From JAGVPT01 sp049578505 (GTDB lineage Bacteria > Bacteroidota > Ignavibacteria > UBA10030 > UBA8401): 64,000 nt of DNA. The notes under the pieces are model-generated. The model was not told where the DNA came from. It was given only the letters and a program-made list of their open reading frames with translations, and searched no databases. The DNA is taken from assembly GCA_049578505.1 (NCBI GenBank), contig JBAUMC010000020.1, positions 15,883-79,882 of the forward strand, in the 5' to 3' direction. Shown here in pieces: positions 1-8,670 of the stretch. The position numbers were made by a program, and so were the translations under genes. Position 1 is the stretch's first letter. Each line of letters begins with the position of its first letter.

Positions 1-605
1 AATAGCTCGCCGAGTGTAAGGAAATCGAACGGAAGCGAATTCCGCGATTTGTCACCGGTGTCTTTGAAATTCACATAGCCGTATTTGTGCCCGCTCCAAT
101 TCACAATGCCTCCGTGGATAGGTCCCATAATACAATGGATTGGAACGAGAAGAAAAAACCACGGACTTGGCGCGAATGCGATATAGAATAATGCGTACGC
201 GCAGACCCACAGAAATCTTACCATCCATGAATCCGCAAACCTGTCGAACGCTTTCCATTCCGGAATATTTTTATCGAACCCTTTTTCCGGTTCAACTTTG
301 TGAAGCAAATAACCAAGATAAATGTCCTTCGTCCGCCACATCATCTTAAACATACTCCGAAAATAATGGGGGGAGTGAGGGTCTTTCTCCGTATCGCTGT
401 AGGCATGATGCATTCGATGCATGATTGCATAGGCGCGGGGATTGAGAAACGAAGATCCCTGTGTGATAAACGTAGCGATGTAGAATGCCCTCTCCCAGAA
501 CTTCGACATCGTGAACATTTTGTGCGCAGAATAACGGTGAAGGAAAAAAGTTTGACAAAACAGCGACAAGAACCAGTGCACCAAAAAAAACACCACTACC
601 ACCAT
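1..605 (-). CDS. acyl-CoA/fatty-acid desaturase (3' end beyond window)
   Basis: The frame is open from an ATG at 605 to the window edge, about 201 residues, so the C-terminus is missing. It is a membrane di-iron fatty-acid desaturase that would place a double bond in an acyl chain. Two histidine boxes are clear: HRYSAH near residue 23 and HRMHH near residue 63 followed by AYSDTEKDPHSP; a third box-like segment NWSGHKYGY lies near residue 175. The N-terminus is hydrophobic (VVVVFFLVHWFLSLF). A GAGGT-type ribosome site precedes the ATG and an in-frame stop lies just upstream, which fixes the start. Family assignment is secure; substrate and regiospecificity (probably delta-9) are inferred. Confidence 0.88.
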   Translation of the reverse strand, partial: MVVVVFFLVHWFLSLFCQTFFLHRYSAHKMFTMSKFWERAFYIATFITQGSSFLNPRAYAIMHRMHHAYSDTEKDPHSPHYFRSMFKMMWRTKDIYLGYLLHKVEPEKGFDKNIPEWKAFDRFADSWMVRFLWVCAYALFYIAFAPSPWFFLLVPIHCIMGPIHGGIVNWSGHKYGYVNFKDTGDKSRNSLPFDFLTLGEL

Positions 606-731
606 AGTCTACCTCAGGCTAAAATTGTAAAAATCATTTTACGTGTAGAGTTATTCTACCCCTGGCGAAACGGGAAAAAATACGGATGGGTATGGCAGTT
701 AAACCAAAATGGGTGGGCAATCGTTCCATTC

Positions 732-764
732 ATCCGTGTCAAGGTTTGAAACCTTGACACGGAT
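732..764. repeat. 16-bp-arm perfect palindrome after DUF4175 gene
   Basis: Arms 732-747 and 749-764 are perfect reverse complements around one central base (arm core TCCGTGTCAAGGTTT). The palindrome ends 2 bases from the DUF4175 stop codon. No T-run follows on either strand, so it looks more like a REP-type palindrome than a standard intrinsic terminator, although it could still stabilise or end the transcript. The rest of 606-766 shows nothing recognisable. Confidence 0.7.
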
Positions 765-766
765 CA

Positions 767-3700
767 TTATTTCACCTGCGTTTTATCTAAGGCGTCATAA
801 TATTTGCGGATTAAATCCTGATAGTCTTTCGAATACCCTTCTTCCATTGCCTTCAAAAGATCCTCACGAAGCTGGCTTTGCGCCGATACAACTTGAACCT
901 CGGCAGGGCTTTGCCGCACCGGAGTTGTGCCGGCCGTCGACGTGCGGCGCTGTTCAAAGTCCCGCTCACGCATAGATGTCTGCGCGTCGAGCATTCGGGA
1001 TAATATTTTTTGCTGCTGTTTGATCGTGTTCGGATTAACATTGTTCTGCTGCAGGTTCCCAACAACTTCTTTCATTTCGTCTGCAATTTTCTGAAGGTCT
1101 CCTAAAATTCTGTTTTTATCCTGGCTTTCTTGTGCCTCTTTGTTGAGTTCCTCCATCGATTTTCGCACCGCGTCTTGTTGCTGGGCCAATCTCCCCATTT
1201 GTTGCATTTGCTCCTGAGACAATCCTCCTGCTTGAGAAAGCTGTTCCGTCTGCAGATTGATGCTTTCTTGCTGCCCTGCCATTCGCCGCAATTGCTGTAA
1301 CAGAGAACCGCCCGCTCCCCCTTGACCCCCTTGCTGCATGGCATCCATTGACGATTGTGCAAGCGATGCCGCTTTGTTTAACGACGCCATCGCTTCGGCT
1401 TGTTCGGCGCTTGAGAATTGGCCGTTGCGGCGCTCCAGCCCGTTCATCGCTTGTGACATATTCGAGATCGCTTTCCCAACCGCCTTCCCCATTTCCGATG
1501 TTACGGCAAACGATTTCTGACTCAGCGCTACCAAGTTGTTTGTTACATTTGAAAGATCGTTCTGCAATCCCAATTGCTTCTCCGCGTTTTCCCGAAATTG
1601 TTCCGAATTCGGCGAAAGCGACCGGGATTCGTTTTTTAAATCCTCCTGCTGCTGGGAAATGTCCAAAAAATCTTGCATTGCTTTGCGCAGCGTGTTCATC
1701 GCTTCGTTTGTTTCGTTACTCAACATTTGTTCCTGCATCTCCGACAATCTCTTGGACATTTGCTCCATCGCTTTGCTCGCTTTTTCCTGTGATTGGAGCG
1801 CTTGCCGCTGTTGCTGTTGACGAAGTTGTTCCGAGCTTTGCTGAATCGATTGCTCCATTGCGCTGTCGTGTGCGGCCTCCTCAGCTTTGTCCAGCGCCTT
1901 CATCGGCATTTCCGTGGGGAATTCATCCATCTTTTTCCGTAATTCCGCCAATTGCTGCTGGATGTTCGCCAATTCCTTGTTGATGTCATCCTGCTTTTGC
2001 GCGAGTTCTTCCGCTTTTTGTTTGTCCGATGAAGGCGATTCAGAGGTTTCCTTTTGCAAATCTTCTTGTTGTTTTTGAAGTTCGGTGGCGCGCTTTACCA
2101 TCTCGTCCATTTTTTGTTCAACCTGAATCCGCTTAAGCAATTCCATCGTTCTCTCGATGCTCTGGCGGAACGCTTCCTCTGAAAACTGCACCTGTTGCAT
2201 CGCCTGCCGCAGCTGATCGGGTGAAACGTTTTGCATGGCTTCCTGCATGCGCTTCATCGCTTCCTGAAATTCGGGTGAATTGATTTGTTGCATCAGTTGC
2301 TGAAGCTCCGTGTACTTTTGCAGCGTTTCGGTTGAAAGGATATTACTCTTCTGCATTACCTGCGTCATTGTATCGACCGACTTGCTCACTTCGTCGATGT
2401 CCTTTGTTAGTTCCTGGTAACGCTTCAGAGTCTCTTCGGCCTTTTTTTGTTTCTGCCAGTCTAGCGGTTGATTTTTTTTCAGTTCCTCTGAAATCTCGTT
2501 GAGGTCTTTTTTCAAGTCCTTCTCTTCTTGAACGGACTTGTCGAGTTTTTCGATTGCGTCATTTTGGTTTTTGTCGGCATCGGCAAACACTTCGTCAAGC
2601 GATGGGAGGCGGAGCAAATACGATTCACTGACCCCTTTCTTTGGCCCCGAAACATTGTCGTTGTCGAATACTTCACCATGATATTCCACCACATCCTCCG
2701 GAACCAGGCCCATCGGGGATATATCCCACTGAAAATCGATGTCGTTATCGATAGAGGATTTGCCTTCGTCTGAAATGGGGATGGAAATAAAGGAAAAATT
2801 GCTGTCAGGTCGTTCATACCGCGAATGAACTAGACGGTATGCAAGTTTTAACGAGGTGAATCCGAAATCATCGTGGATTTTCAGTTGGAGCGGTAATTGC
2901 ACGTTATCAACAACATCGATATTCTTCCCGGGGTAGGTGATGGAAACCGTCGGTGCCTCGTCGACCGAAGTATTTAATTTATATTCAATCGGGTCGGCGT
3001 TAGTGAATCCCTCGTCATCTTCGAGCTTGACATGATAGGTCGCTTGACGGCGGAGCACAATTTGTCCGACAAAAGCGCTCTCGCGATATTCAAGGGCCAA
3101 TTCTTTATTGTCGTTGAACACAAGCGCCGACTGCCGCAACGTTTTGTCCGCATCGACGTGCCAGCGTACCGTCGTCCCGGGCAGCGCTAGCACGTCGCCG
3201 ATATTTTCGTCGAGCGACTGCTCCGGCATACGAGAATACGGAGGAGGAATGAGCTGAACTTTAAGCGACCGAACAACCGGTCTATTGATTACGTTTATTG
3301 TATATCTGTCGCTCTGGATTCCTTCCGCCTCCGAAAAATATTCAGCGCTTTGTCTGATGGACCCAAGTGTATAGAGAAATTGCCCCGAAGAATCGGCCTG
3401 AACCTCATATTGTTCTTTCGAAGATATATCTGCCTGCAGAATCGAAAGCGTAATTCTCTTTGGGAGGGAACGACGAAGACCGTTTGCCGTTTCCGCATTC
3501 GCGGTAAGCGAAATTGACACCGGCACCGATTCGCCGCTAACAATTTCCACGTTGCCCGGCCGGACAAGAAATGAAAACGCCGGAGGCAGGCGAAATCCTG
3601 TGCGGCAATGAACGAGGCGGTAAGCCGCGGGGAGTAAATCAAATTGAGGGATGGAAAATGCGAGAATGAAAGACGCGGCAATAATCGAAAACTTTTTTCC

Positions 3701-4219
3701 AGCCTTGCGAACCGCCCTATACGATACAATTTCCGAAAAGCGAAGGCGAGCCGCGGCCTGCTGCAAATCCGCAAACGACGCGTCGATCAGCTCCGGTGAA
3801 TAGCGCGGACGGAACCCAGCGGCTGCATTTTCTCTCGCGTATTGCTCTCCAAAAATATCCAGAATGTTCCACAATCGGTCTTTGATTTCGGGAAATTGAT
3901 TGCCAACCTGGATCGCTACTTCTTTTTCTGAAAGGCCCCGCAATATGTTCTTCCAGCGTAACAACGGAACTGCAATAAGCAATCCTGCGAAAACGGTAAT
4001 GCCCGCCGCACTTGCAAGGAAAATTGCTGTTCTAAAAAAAATACTTCCGTTGAACAACGCCTCAGCCGCCGACATTGCTGCCACTAAACCGACAATCGAA
4101 CTCACGGTAAGCAGAGATCCATATGCCACCCTCTCTATATAGAGATGCGTACGAACGGCGGCGAGCCGGCGGCGCATTTCCGAATAAATTGGCGTGCTAT
4201 GGTTTACGTTAGTAGTCAT
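767..4219 (-). CDS. DUF4175-family large membrane/coiled-coil protein
   Basis: About 1150 residues. Two membrane helices lie at roughly residues 33-55 and 62-87 and a third near 172-192. Then comes a beta-rich region (about 200-560) and a very long Gln/Glu/Lys/Met-rich coiled coil to the C-terminus with many Q-rich stretches and a short Gly-rich patch (GGQGGAGGS). This is the architecture of DUF4175, an uncharacterised envelope family of Bacteroidota-type bacteria. A TTG nine bases upstream could extend it by three residues; the ATG at 4219 is preferred. The gene lies 72 bp downstream of a DUF4159 gene on the same strand, a pairing often seen in this group. Function unknown; a role in envelope mechanics is speculation. 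Confidence 0.8.
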   Translation of the reverse strand: MTTNVNHSTPIYSEMRRRLAAVRTHLYIERVAYGSLLTVSSIVGLVAAMSAAEALFNGSIFFRTAIFLASAAGITVFAGLLIAVPLLRWKNILRGLSEKEVAIQVGNQFPEIKDRLWNILDIFGEQYARENAAAGFRPRYSPELIDASFADLQQAAARLRFSEIVSYRAVRKAGKKFSIIAASFILAFSIPQFDLLPAAYRLVHCRTGFRLPPAFSFLVRPGNVEIVSGESVPVSISLTANAETANGLRRSLPKRITLSILQADISSKEQYEVQADSSGQFLYTLGSIRQSAEYFSEAEGIQSDRYTINVINRPVVRSLKVQLIPPPYSRMPEQSLDENIGDVLALPGTTVRWHVDADKTLRQSALVFNDNKELALEYRESAFVGQIVLRRQATYHVKLEDDEGFTNADPIEYKLNTSVDEAPTVSITYPGKNIDVVDNVQLPLQLKIHDDFGFTSLKLAYRLVHSRYERPDSNFSFISIPISDEGKSSIDNDIDFQWDISPMGLVPEDVVEYHGEVFDNDNVSGPKKGVSESYLLRLPSLDEVFADADKNQNDAIEKLDKSVQEEKDLKKDLNEISEELKKNQPLDWQKQKKAEETLKRYQELTKDIDEVSKSVDTMTQVMQKSNILSTETLQKYTELQQLMQQINSPEFQEAMKRMQEAMQNVSPDQLRQAMQQVQFSEEAFRQSIERTMELLKRIQVEQKMDEMVKRATELQKQQEDLQKETSESPSSDKQKAEELAQKQDDINKELANIQQQLAELRKKMDEFPTEMPMKALDKAEEAAHDSAMEQSIQQSSEQLRQQQQRQALQSQEKASKAMEQMSKRLSEMQEQMLSNETNEAMNTLRKAMQDFLDISQQQEDLKNESRSLSPNSEQFRENAEKQLGLQNDLSNVTNNLVALSQKSFAVTSEMGKAVGKAISNMSQAMNGLERRNGQFSSAEQAEAMASLNKAASLAQSSMDAMQQGGQGGAGGSLLQQLRRMAGQQESINLQTEQLSQAGGLSQEQMQQMGRLAQQQDAVRKSMEELNKEAQESQDKNRILGDLQKIADEMKEVVGNLQQNNVNPNTIKQQQKILSRMLDAQTSMRERDFEQRRTSTAGTTPVRQSPAEVQVVSAQSQLREDLLKAMEEGYSKDYQDLIRKYYDALDKTQVK

Positions 4220-4291
4220 TTTCACCAACTGCTTTTATCTCAACCCCAAAACCTAATAGCTCTTTACTTCCAAAGCTTAACTTTCCACTTA

Positions 4292-4963
4292 TTACTGCGT
4301 CAGCACCCAAACAAGCAAATTAGTCCCGAACCGGAGCGCTTCCTCCCTCTTCTCTACCGAGTCGCCGTGCACGTCGGGATCGTCCCAGCCATCGCTCGGA
4401 TTCGATTCGTATGTATAGTACACAACAAGCCGCCCTTTATAGAAAATCCCGAACCCTTGCGGCGGTTTGCCGTTATGTTCGTGGGTTTTAGGGACTCCGT
4501 TCGGAAAGTCATAAAAACAGTGATACAGTCCGTATGAAAAAGGAAGCTCGACAAGCTCCTGATCTGGAAACACCTTCTTGATTTCTCTTCGAAATGCCTT
4601 GTCCATGCCGTAATCATCGTCGGCGTAAAGAAACCCTCCGTGTTCAAGATACATGCGGAGCCGCTTCACCTCGTAATCCGAAAAAATAACGCCGCCGTGT
4701 CCCGTCATAAATACAAAAGGATACGAAAAAAATTTGTCATCGGAGATTTCAGTAAACTCGTATGTGGGATCTGTGTCGATGCCTGCGTGTTGTTTGACAA
4801 ATGCAAGGAGGTTCACTTCCTCGGAGGGACCGTTGTACCAATCCCCTCCGCCGGAATATTTAAGACGAGCAATGCGAAACTGAGATTCGATACGTTTGGG
4901 TTGTGCTTCGACGGATTTACAGACCGCCATGACGCAGAGAACGCCAAGAATGATTATTCTCAT
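4292..4963 (-). CDS. exported DUF4159 domain protein
   Basis: 223 residues with a signal peptide (about 1-20, ending VEAQ). The mature part begins FRIARLKYSGGGDWYNGPSE, the typical opening of DUF4159, and contains FMTGHGGVIFSDYEVKRLR and GGFLYADDDYG, consistent with a periplasmic flavodoxin/amidotransferase-like fold. The family has no established function. It often co-occurs with DUF4175, MoxR and DUF58 genes; here DUF4175 follows directly, while a MoxR gene sits 56 kb away at 61.3 kb. It starts downstream of the ftsZ terminator, so it probably has its own promoter, which I could not identify. Confidence 0.82.
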   Translation of the reverse strand: MRIIILGVLCVMAVCKSVEAQPKRIESQFRIARLKYSGGGDWYNGPSEEVNLLAFVKQHAGIDTDPTYEFTEISDDKFFSYPFVFMTGHGGVIFSDYEVKRLRMYLEHGGFLYADDDYGMDKAFRREIKKVFPDQELVELPFSYGLYHCFYDFPNGVPKTHEHNGKPPQGFGIFYKGRLVVYYTYESNPSDGWDDPDVHGDSVEKREEALRFGTNLLVWVLTQ

Positions 4964-5122
4964 GAAGAAAATTTATCGAATCGGGAAGGGAGAAGCAAGG
5001 AAGAAAAAGATTTTGGTCTGGATCGATGTTGGACACTCTCTTGATTTACGCTCTCAAATGTTTCAACATTTCGCAATTTCCGGGCTAATGTGTCCGACAC
5101 CTGCGCACGCTATAAACATAAA

Positions 5123-5155
5123 CGTCCCGTTCAGCCTGTTCGACCGAACGGGACG
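5123..5155 (-). terminator. rho-independent-type terminator after ftsZ
   Basis: Perfect 10-bp arms (5123-5132 and 5146-5155, core CGTCCCGTTC/GAACGGGACG) with a 13-base loop start 26 bases past the ftsZ stop. On the minus strand the stem is followed by a T-rich stretch (TTTATGTTTAT). It would end the dcw transcript and insulate the DUF4159/DUF4175 genes. Confidence 0.7.
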
Positions 5156-5180
5156 CCTCATCACATCACTCACGATAACA

Positions 5181-6356
5181 TCAATCCATTATTTTCCGCA
5201 GGAAGGCCGGTTTGTCGGTATCGCTGCGGTCGGTCATCGGCTGTGAAAAACGGGATTCGTTCGCTTGCATCGTCGACGTCGGAATTTGGAACCCTTTACG
5301 GATATACGCCGGCTCGTCCATTTTTTTCAAATCCTGGACTCCCGTAGGAATATGATCGAGCACGCGCACATTTTTCGACGGACGCGCGGTAGCAGAAGCT
5401 TTCCTGTTGAAACCGGTCGCGATCACGGTGACCATCAGTTCTTCAGTCATCGACTCGTCAATGACTGCGCCCAAAATAACATTGGCGTCGTCGCCTGCGG
5501 CTTCATGGATAATGCTCGTCGCTTCATCCACTTCAACCAGGGATAAATTCTTTCCACCGGTGATGTTGACGAGAACGCCCTGCGCACCGGCGATCGACAC
5601 GCCTTCCAGCAACGGACTAGAAATTGCAGCGTTCGCCGCTTCAACAGCCCTGTTCTCTCCTGTCGCAACGCCTGACCCCATCAGCGCATCTCCCATTTCC
5701 CGCATAATTGTCCGGACATCTGCAAAATCCAGGTTGATCAGGCCGGGAACGGTGATCAATTCCGATATGCCGCGTGTTGCATTGTGAAGAACGCGGTTGC
5801 AGATTTCAAAGGCTTCCTCAAGCGGCGTGGTTTTCTCTACGATCGAAAGAAGCTTTTGATTCGGAATAACGATGAGCGTATCAACTTGTTTTTTTAATTC
5901 TTCGAGACCGTATTCCGCTTGTGTTAATCGTTTCTTCCCTTCACAATTGAACGGCTTCGTCACGATGCCCACGACCAGAGCACCGAGGCTTTTTGCGATA
6001 TTCGCCACGACGGGGCCGCCGCCGGTGCCCGTGCCGCCGCCCATACCTGCGGTAATGAACACCATATCGCTGCCGGCGAGGGCACGCGCGATTTCTTCGC
6101 GGTCTTCCTCAGCAGCGCGATGGCCGATACTCGGATCTGCGCCTGCACCAAGCCCCCGTGTAAGATTCTTTCCGATCTGAATCTTGTTCGGAGAGTTGGT
6201 TCGCTCAAGAGCCTGCGTGTCGGTGTTGATACAAATAAAATCGACGCCGCTGAGCCCTTTGTCAATCATGCTGACAATCGCGTTGCTCCCGCCTCCGCCA
6301 ACTCCCACTACCCGGATCTTCGCGCCGCCGTCTTTGGGGTTGTCAAGTTCTATCAT
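5181..6356 (-). CDS. ftsZ: cell division GTPase FtsZ
   Basis: 391 residues, usual length. FtsZ polymerises with GTP into the cytokinetic Z-ring. The tubulin signature GMGGGTGTG is at 104-112, the N-terminal GVGGGGSNA nucleotide motif at 18-26, and the T7/synergy loop reads NLDFADVRTIM. After a short variable linker the protein ends DKPAFLRKIMD, the conserved C-terminal peptide that binds FtsA and other partners. It is the last gene of the dcw cluster, followed by a hairpin terminator and separated from ftsA by an unusually long 225-bp repeat-bearing spacer. The ATG at 6356 is preceded by AAAGGAG-type Shine-Dalgarno sequence. Confidence 0.98.
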   Translation of the reverse strand: MIELDNPKDGGAKIRVVGVGGGGSNAIVSMIDKGLSGVDFICINTDTQALERTNSPNKIQIGKNLTRGLGAGADPSIGHRAAEEDREEIARALAGSDMVFITAGMGGGTGTGGGPVVANIAKSLGALVVGIVTKPFNCEGKKRLTQAEYGLEELKKQVDTLIVIPNQKLLSIVEKTTPLEEAFEICNRVLHNATRGISELITVPGLINLDFADVRTIMREMGDALMGSGVATGENRAVEAANAAISSPLLEGVSIAGAQGVLVNITGGKNLSLVEVDEATSIIHEAAGDDANVILGAVIDESMTEELMVTVIATGFNRKASATARPSKNVRVLDHIPTGVQDLKKMDEPAYIRKGFQIPTSTMQANESRFSQPMTDRSDTDKPAFLRKIMD

Positions 6357-6461
6357 GGTACTCCTTTGTGTTTAGTGAGTGATGTATGTGATGTTAATAA
6401 TTTCGGTTTCTTCCTTTATCGAGATTCACTGTCAATTTGTTTTCTGTTGATATGTAACTAC

Positions 6462-6575
6462 AGGAATACAGAAGTCAGAATACATGAGAGAAAAAATTTT
6501 CCCAGAGTGAACCTATTGTATATGTCTTCTGTCTTCTGTTTCCTGTCTCCTGTCTCCTATATTCTGTATTCTTGC
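6462..6575. repeat. degenerate 7-bp tandem array and inverted words in ftsA-ftsZ spacer
   Basis: The 225-bp spacer 6357-6581 holds five 7-bp units at 6525-6559 (TCTTCTG twice, TTTCCTG, TCTCCTG, TCTCCTA). The array is flanked by inverted words of the type GGAATACAGAA (about 6465-6475) and TTCTGTATTC (about 6562-6571). No ORF or clear promoter is visible in it. It is a low-complexity intergenic repeat of unknown origin. Confidence 0.6.
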
Positions 6576-6581
6576 TCCACC

Positions 6582-7820
6582 TTACAGCTCATCGAACCAT
6601 CCCTTCATCCGTTTCAAAATCGTCGGGAACTTTCCGTCCATTCTTGTCCCTCTGAGATTTTCAATATTTGGCCGCTGCCGGTGTTTAATGGCATGATGTA
6701 CAAGTCCGACACCGGTGGCGTACATCGGATTTTCTATTTCTCGAACGAGACCCCCTCGAAATCCTTGCGGAATTCCTATCTTCACCGGCATTCCAAGCAC
6801 TTCGCGTGCAAGGTCGGCCGTCCCTTTAATGAGAGATCCTCCGCCCGTCAGCACAACACCTGCGGATAAATGCTTCTGATATCCCGAGCGTTTGATTTCC
6901 ATCCCGGCGATTTCTAAAATTTCTTCCATGCGCGGTTGAATGATCTGACATAACAGCCGCTGGTCGATGTCTAATGGCGGCCGACCGCCGATTCCAGGAA
7001 CCGTTATCGGTTCATTATCCATAATCGAAGGTAAATGCGCGTGGCCGTGTGCGATTTTCAACTGCTCGGCTTGATCCGAAAGAACTCCTAAACCGCGGCG
7101 AATGTCGTCTGTCACTTTTTTACCTGCGATACCGATGACCGCCGTGTGCCGGATAGTGCGGTCTTCAAAGACTGCGAGGTCGGTCGTGCCGCCGCCGATG
7201 TCAACGAGAGCAACGCCAACTTCCTTTTCTTCCTTATCGAGGACGGCGTCACTCGACGCAATCGGTTCAAGAACGATGTCGCTCACCGAAACGCCGGCAC
7301 GTTGGACGCATTTCAAAATGTTTTGTGCGGCAGAAATAAGCCCCGTAATAATGTGAACGTTTGCCTCCATCCGGACCCCGGACATTCCGACCGGGTCGTA
7401 CACACCGTCCTGCCCGTCAACAATAAATTCCTGCGGGATAACGTGAATAATTTTTCTGTCGGAGGGGAGAGCGACTTTTTTAGTATCTTCAATGAGACGA
7501 TCTACATCCGCCTGTGTGATTTCCTGTTCGGGTCCGCTGATCGCAATGACTCCGCGGCTTTGAAAGCTCTGCACATGGTCACCCGCGATCCCCGCCACGA
7601 CTGTTTGAATTTTCGCTCCCGATTGAAGCTCTGCTTCGCGAACCGCAGCTTGTATTGAGGCGATGGTCTTTTCAATATGCGTGATGACCCCCCGAGTCAA
7701 TCCTTCGGATTTACTTTTGCCGATGCCGAGGATATTGATCTCGCCGTTCTCGCTTAGCGACGCAACAATCGCACACACTTTTGTCGTTCCGATATCCAGC
7801 CCAACATAGATATTTTCCAT
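6582..7820 (-). CDS. ftsA: cell division protein FtsA
   Basis: 412 residues, normal for FtsA, the actin-like ATPase that tethers FtsZ to the membrane. Phosphate-1 motif GLDIGTTKVCAIV lies at the N-terminus; phosphate-2 LVDIGGGTTDLAVF and the adenosine motif VVLTGGGSLIKG follow. The 1C (SHS2) domain is the region with IHVIPQEFIVDGQ. The C-terminal helix PTILKRMKGWFDEL is amphipathic, matching the membrane-targeting sequence. Start ATG at 7820 is preceded by AAAAAGGAAG. Positioned between ftsQ and ftsZ as usual. Confidence 0.97.
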   Translation of the reverse strand: MENIYVGLDIGTTKVCAIVASLSENGEINILGIGKSKSEGLTRGVITHIEKTIASIQAAVREAELQSGAKIQTVVAGIAGDHVQSFQSRGVIAISGPEQEITQADVDRLIEDTKKVALPSDRKIIHVIPQEFIVDGQDGVYDPVGMSGVRMEANVHIITGLISAAQNILKCVQRAGVSVSDIVLEPIASSDAVLDKEEKEVGVALVDIGGGTTDLAVFEDRTIRHTAVIGIAGKKVTDDIRRGLGVLSDQAEQLKIAHGHAHLPSIMDNEPITVPGIGGRPPLDIDQRLLCQIIQPRMEEILEIAGMEIKRSGYQKHLSAGVVLTGGGSLIKGTADLAREVLGMPVKIGIPQGFRGGLVREIENPMYATGVGLVHHAIKHRQRPNIENLRGTRMDGKFPTILKRMKGWFDEL

Positions 7821-7854
7821 ACTGCTTCCTTTTTCTCCGAATAATTCTTTCGGA

Positions 7855-8670
7855 CTATGACGATTTCTTAATATTGTGGGAATCCGCCGGTTTCATCGAT
7901 GAAACGATTACTTGGTCATCAAAACGGATGTCAATGTACCGTATGTCCTGAGAGCCTTGCTCAGCGACAAACTTTTTCCAGAAGGCGTCGAGTTTCACCA
8001 TTTTCTTCGCCGCGTCGCCCCGACCGAATATGATCGGAACCCCGGTGTCTGCGGAATACAACACCATGTCGTGCCCGCTATGAATTCGCACCTCCGAGAT
8101 CAGGCGAAAGAGTTCGCCGCCGACACGCCGGGCTGTTTCCAGCGCTTCGAGAGCAGCCAAAAGATCGGCATGTGTCGTCCGCTCTCCAACCGCTACGTCT
8201 GCAAGCGAATCGATCCCGCTGACGACGGGGAGGTCAAAAATCGACTGCGACGAAACGTGCGGGAGAACGTAGCCTTCTTCATCGATATACAACATGTCGG
8301 CCCTCCCCGGAATTGAGAGAAGGGCGATCGGCGTTCGCTCCTCTATTGAAATTCTAATCGTTGCCGGCGCATCTCTTGCCACTACCACATTTTTTACAAA
8401 ATGATTCTGCTCAATATTTTTTTGAATCGAGATCAAATCGACGTCGTACATTTTTGTCTTCAGCGAAACCTGGGCGAGTTTCACCACTTCTTCCTTTGTC
8501 AAGATGCGCTCGCCTTCGACAATGATACCGCTCACTGTCAGATGCTCTTTCCATTGCATTGTTCCAAGCCATGCCGCAATGGCCAGAATGAAGAGGAGTG
8601 CGAACATTCCATATACTTTCTTTCCATGCGCACGCTGACGCGGTTGCTCAATGTTTTCTCCTTCTCTCAT
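7855..8670 (-). CDS. ftsQ: cell division protein FtsQ/DivIB
   Basis: 271 residues, a bitopic divisome protein that helps recruit FtsL and FtsI. A short basic cytoplasmic tail is followed by one membrane helix (about 20-38, MFALLFILAIAAWLGTM). A POTRA-like domain comes next (VSGIIVEGERILTKEEVVKLA; VVARDAPATIRISIEERTPIAL), then the FtsQ beta domain. The start overlaps the murB stop by four bases (ATGA), indicating translational coupling. Sequence is typically divergent, but position and architecture make the assignment safe. Confidence 0.9.
   Translation of the reverse strand: MREGENIEQPRQRAHGKKVYGMFALLFILAIAAWLGTMQWKEHLTVSGIIVEGERILTKEEVVKLAQVSLKTKMYDVDLISIQKNIEQNHFVKNVVVARDAPATIRISIEERTPIALLSIPGRADMLYIDEEGYVLPHVSSQSIFDLPVVSGIDSLADVAVGERTTHADLLAALEALETARRVGGELFRLISEVRIHSGHDMVLYSADTGVPIIFGRGDAAKKMVKLDAFWKKFVAEQGSQDIRYIDIRFDDQVIVSSMKPADSHNIKKSS

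Noticed and set aside
300..749. 149-residue plus-strand ORF
   Set aside because: Antisense to the fatty-acid desaturase, whose histidine boxes are unmistakable on the minus strand.
6400..6450. TTGACA-like hexamer upstream of ftsZ as a promoter
   Set aside because: No acceptable -10 hexamer lies at 15-19 bp, so an internal ftsZ promoter is not supported by sequence alone.
6120..6869. 249-residue plus-strand ORF across the ftsA-ftsZ junction
   Set aside because: Shadow of ftsZ and ftsA plus the repeat-filled spacer; low-complexity translation in the spacer.
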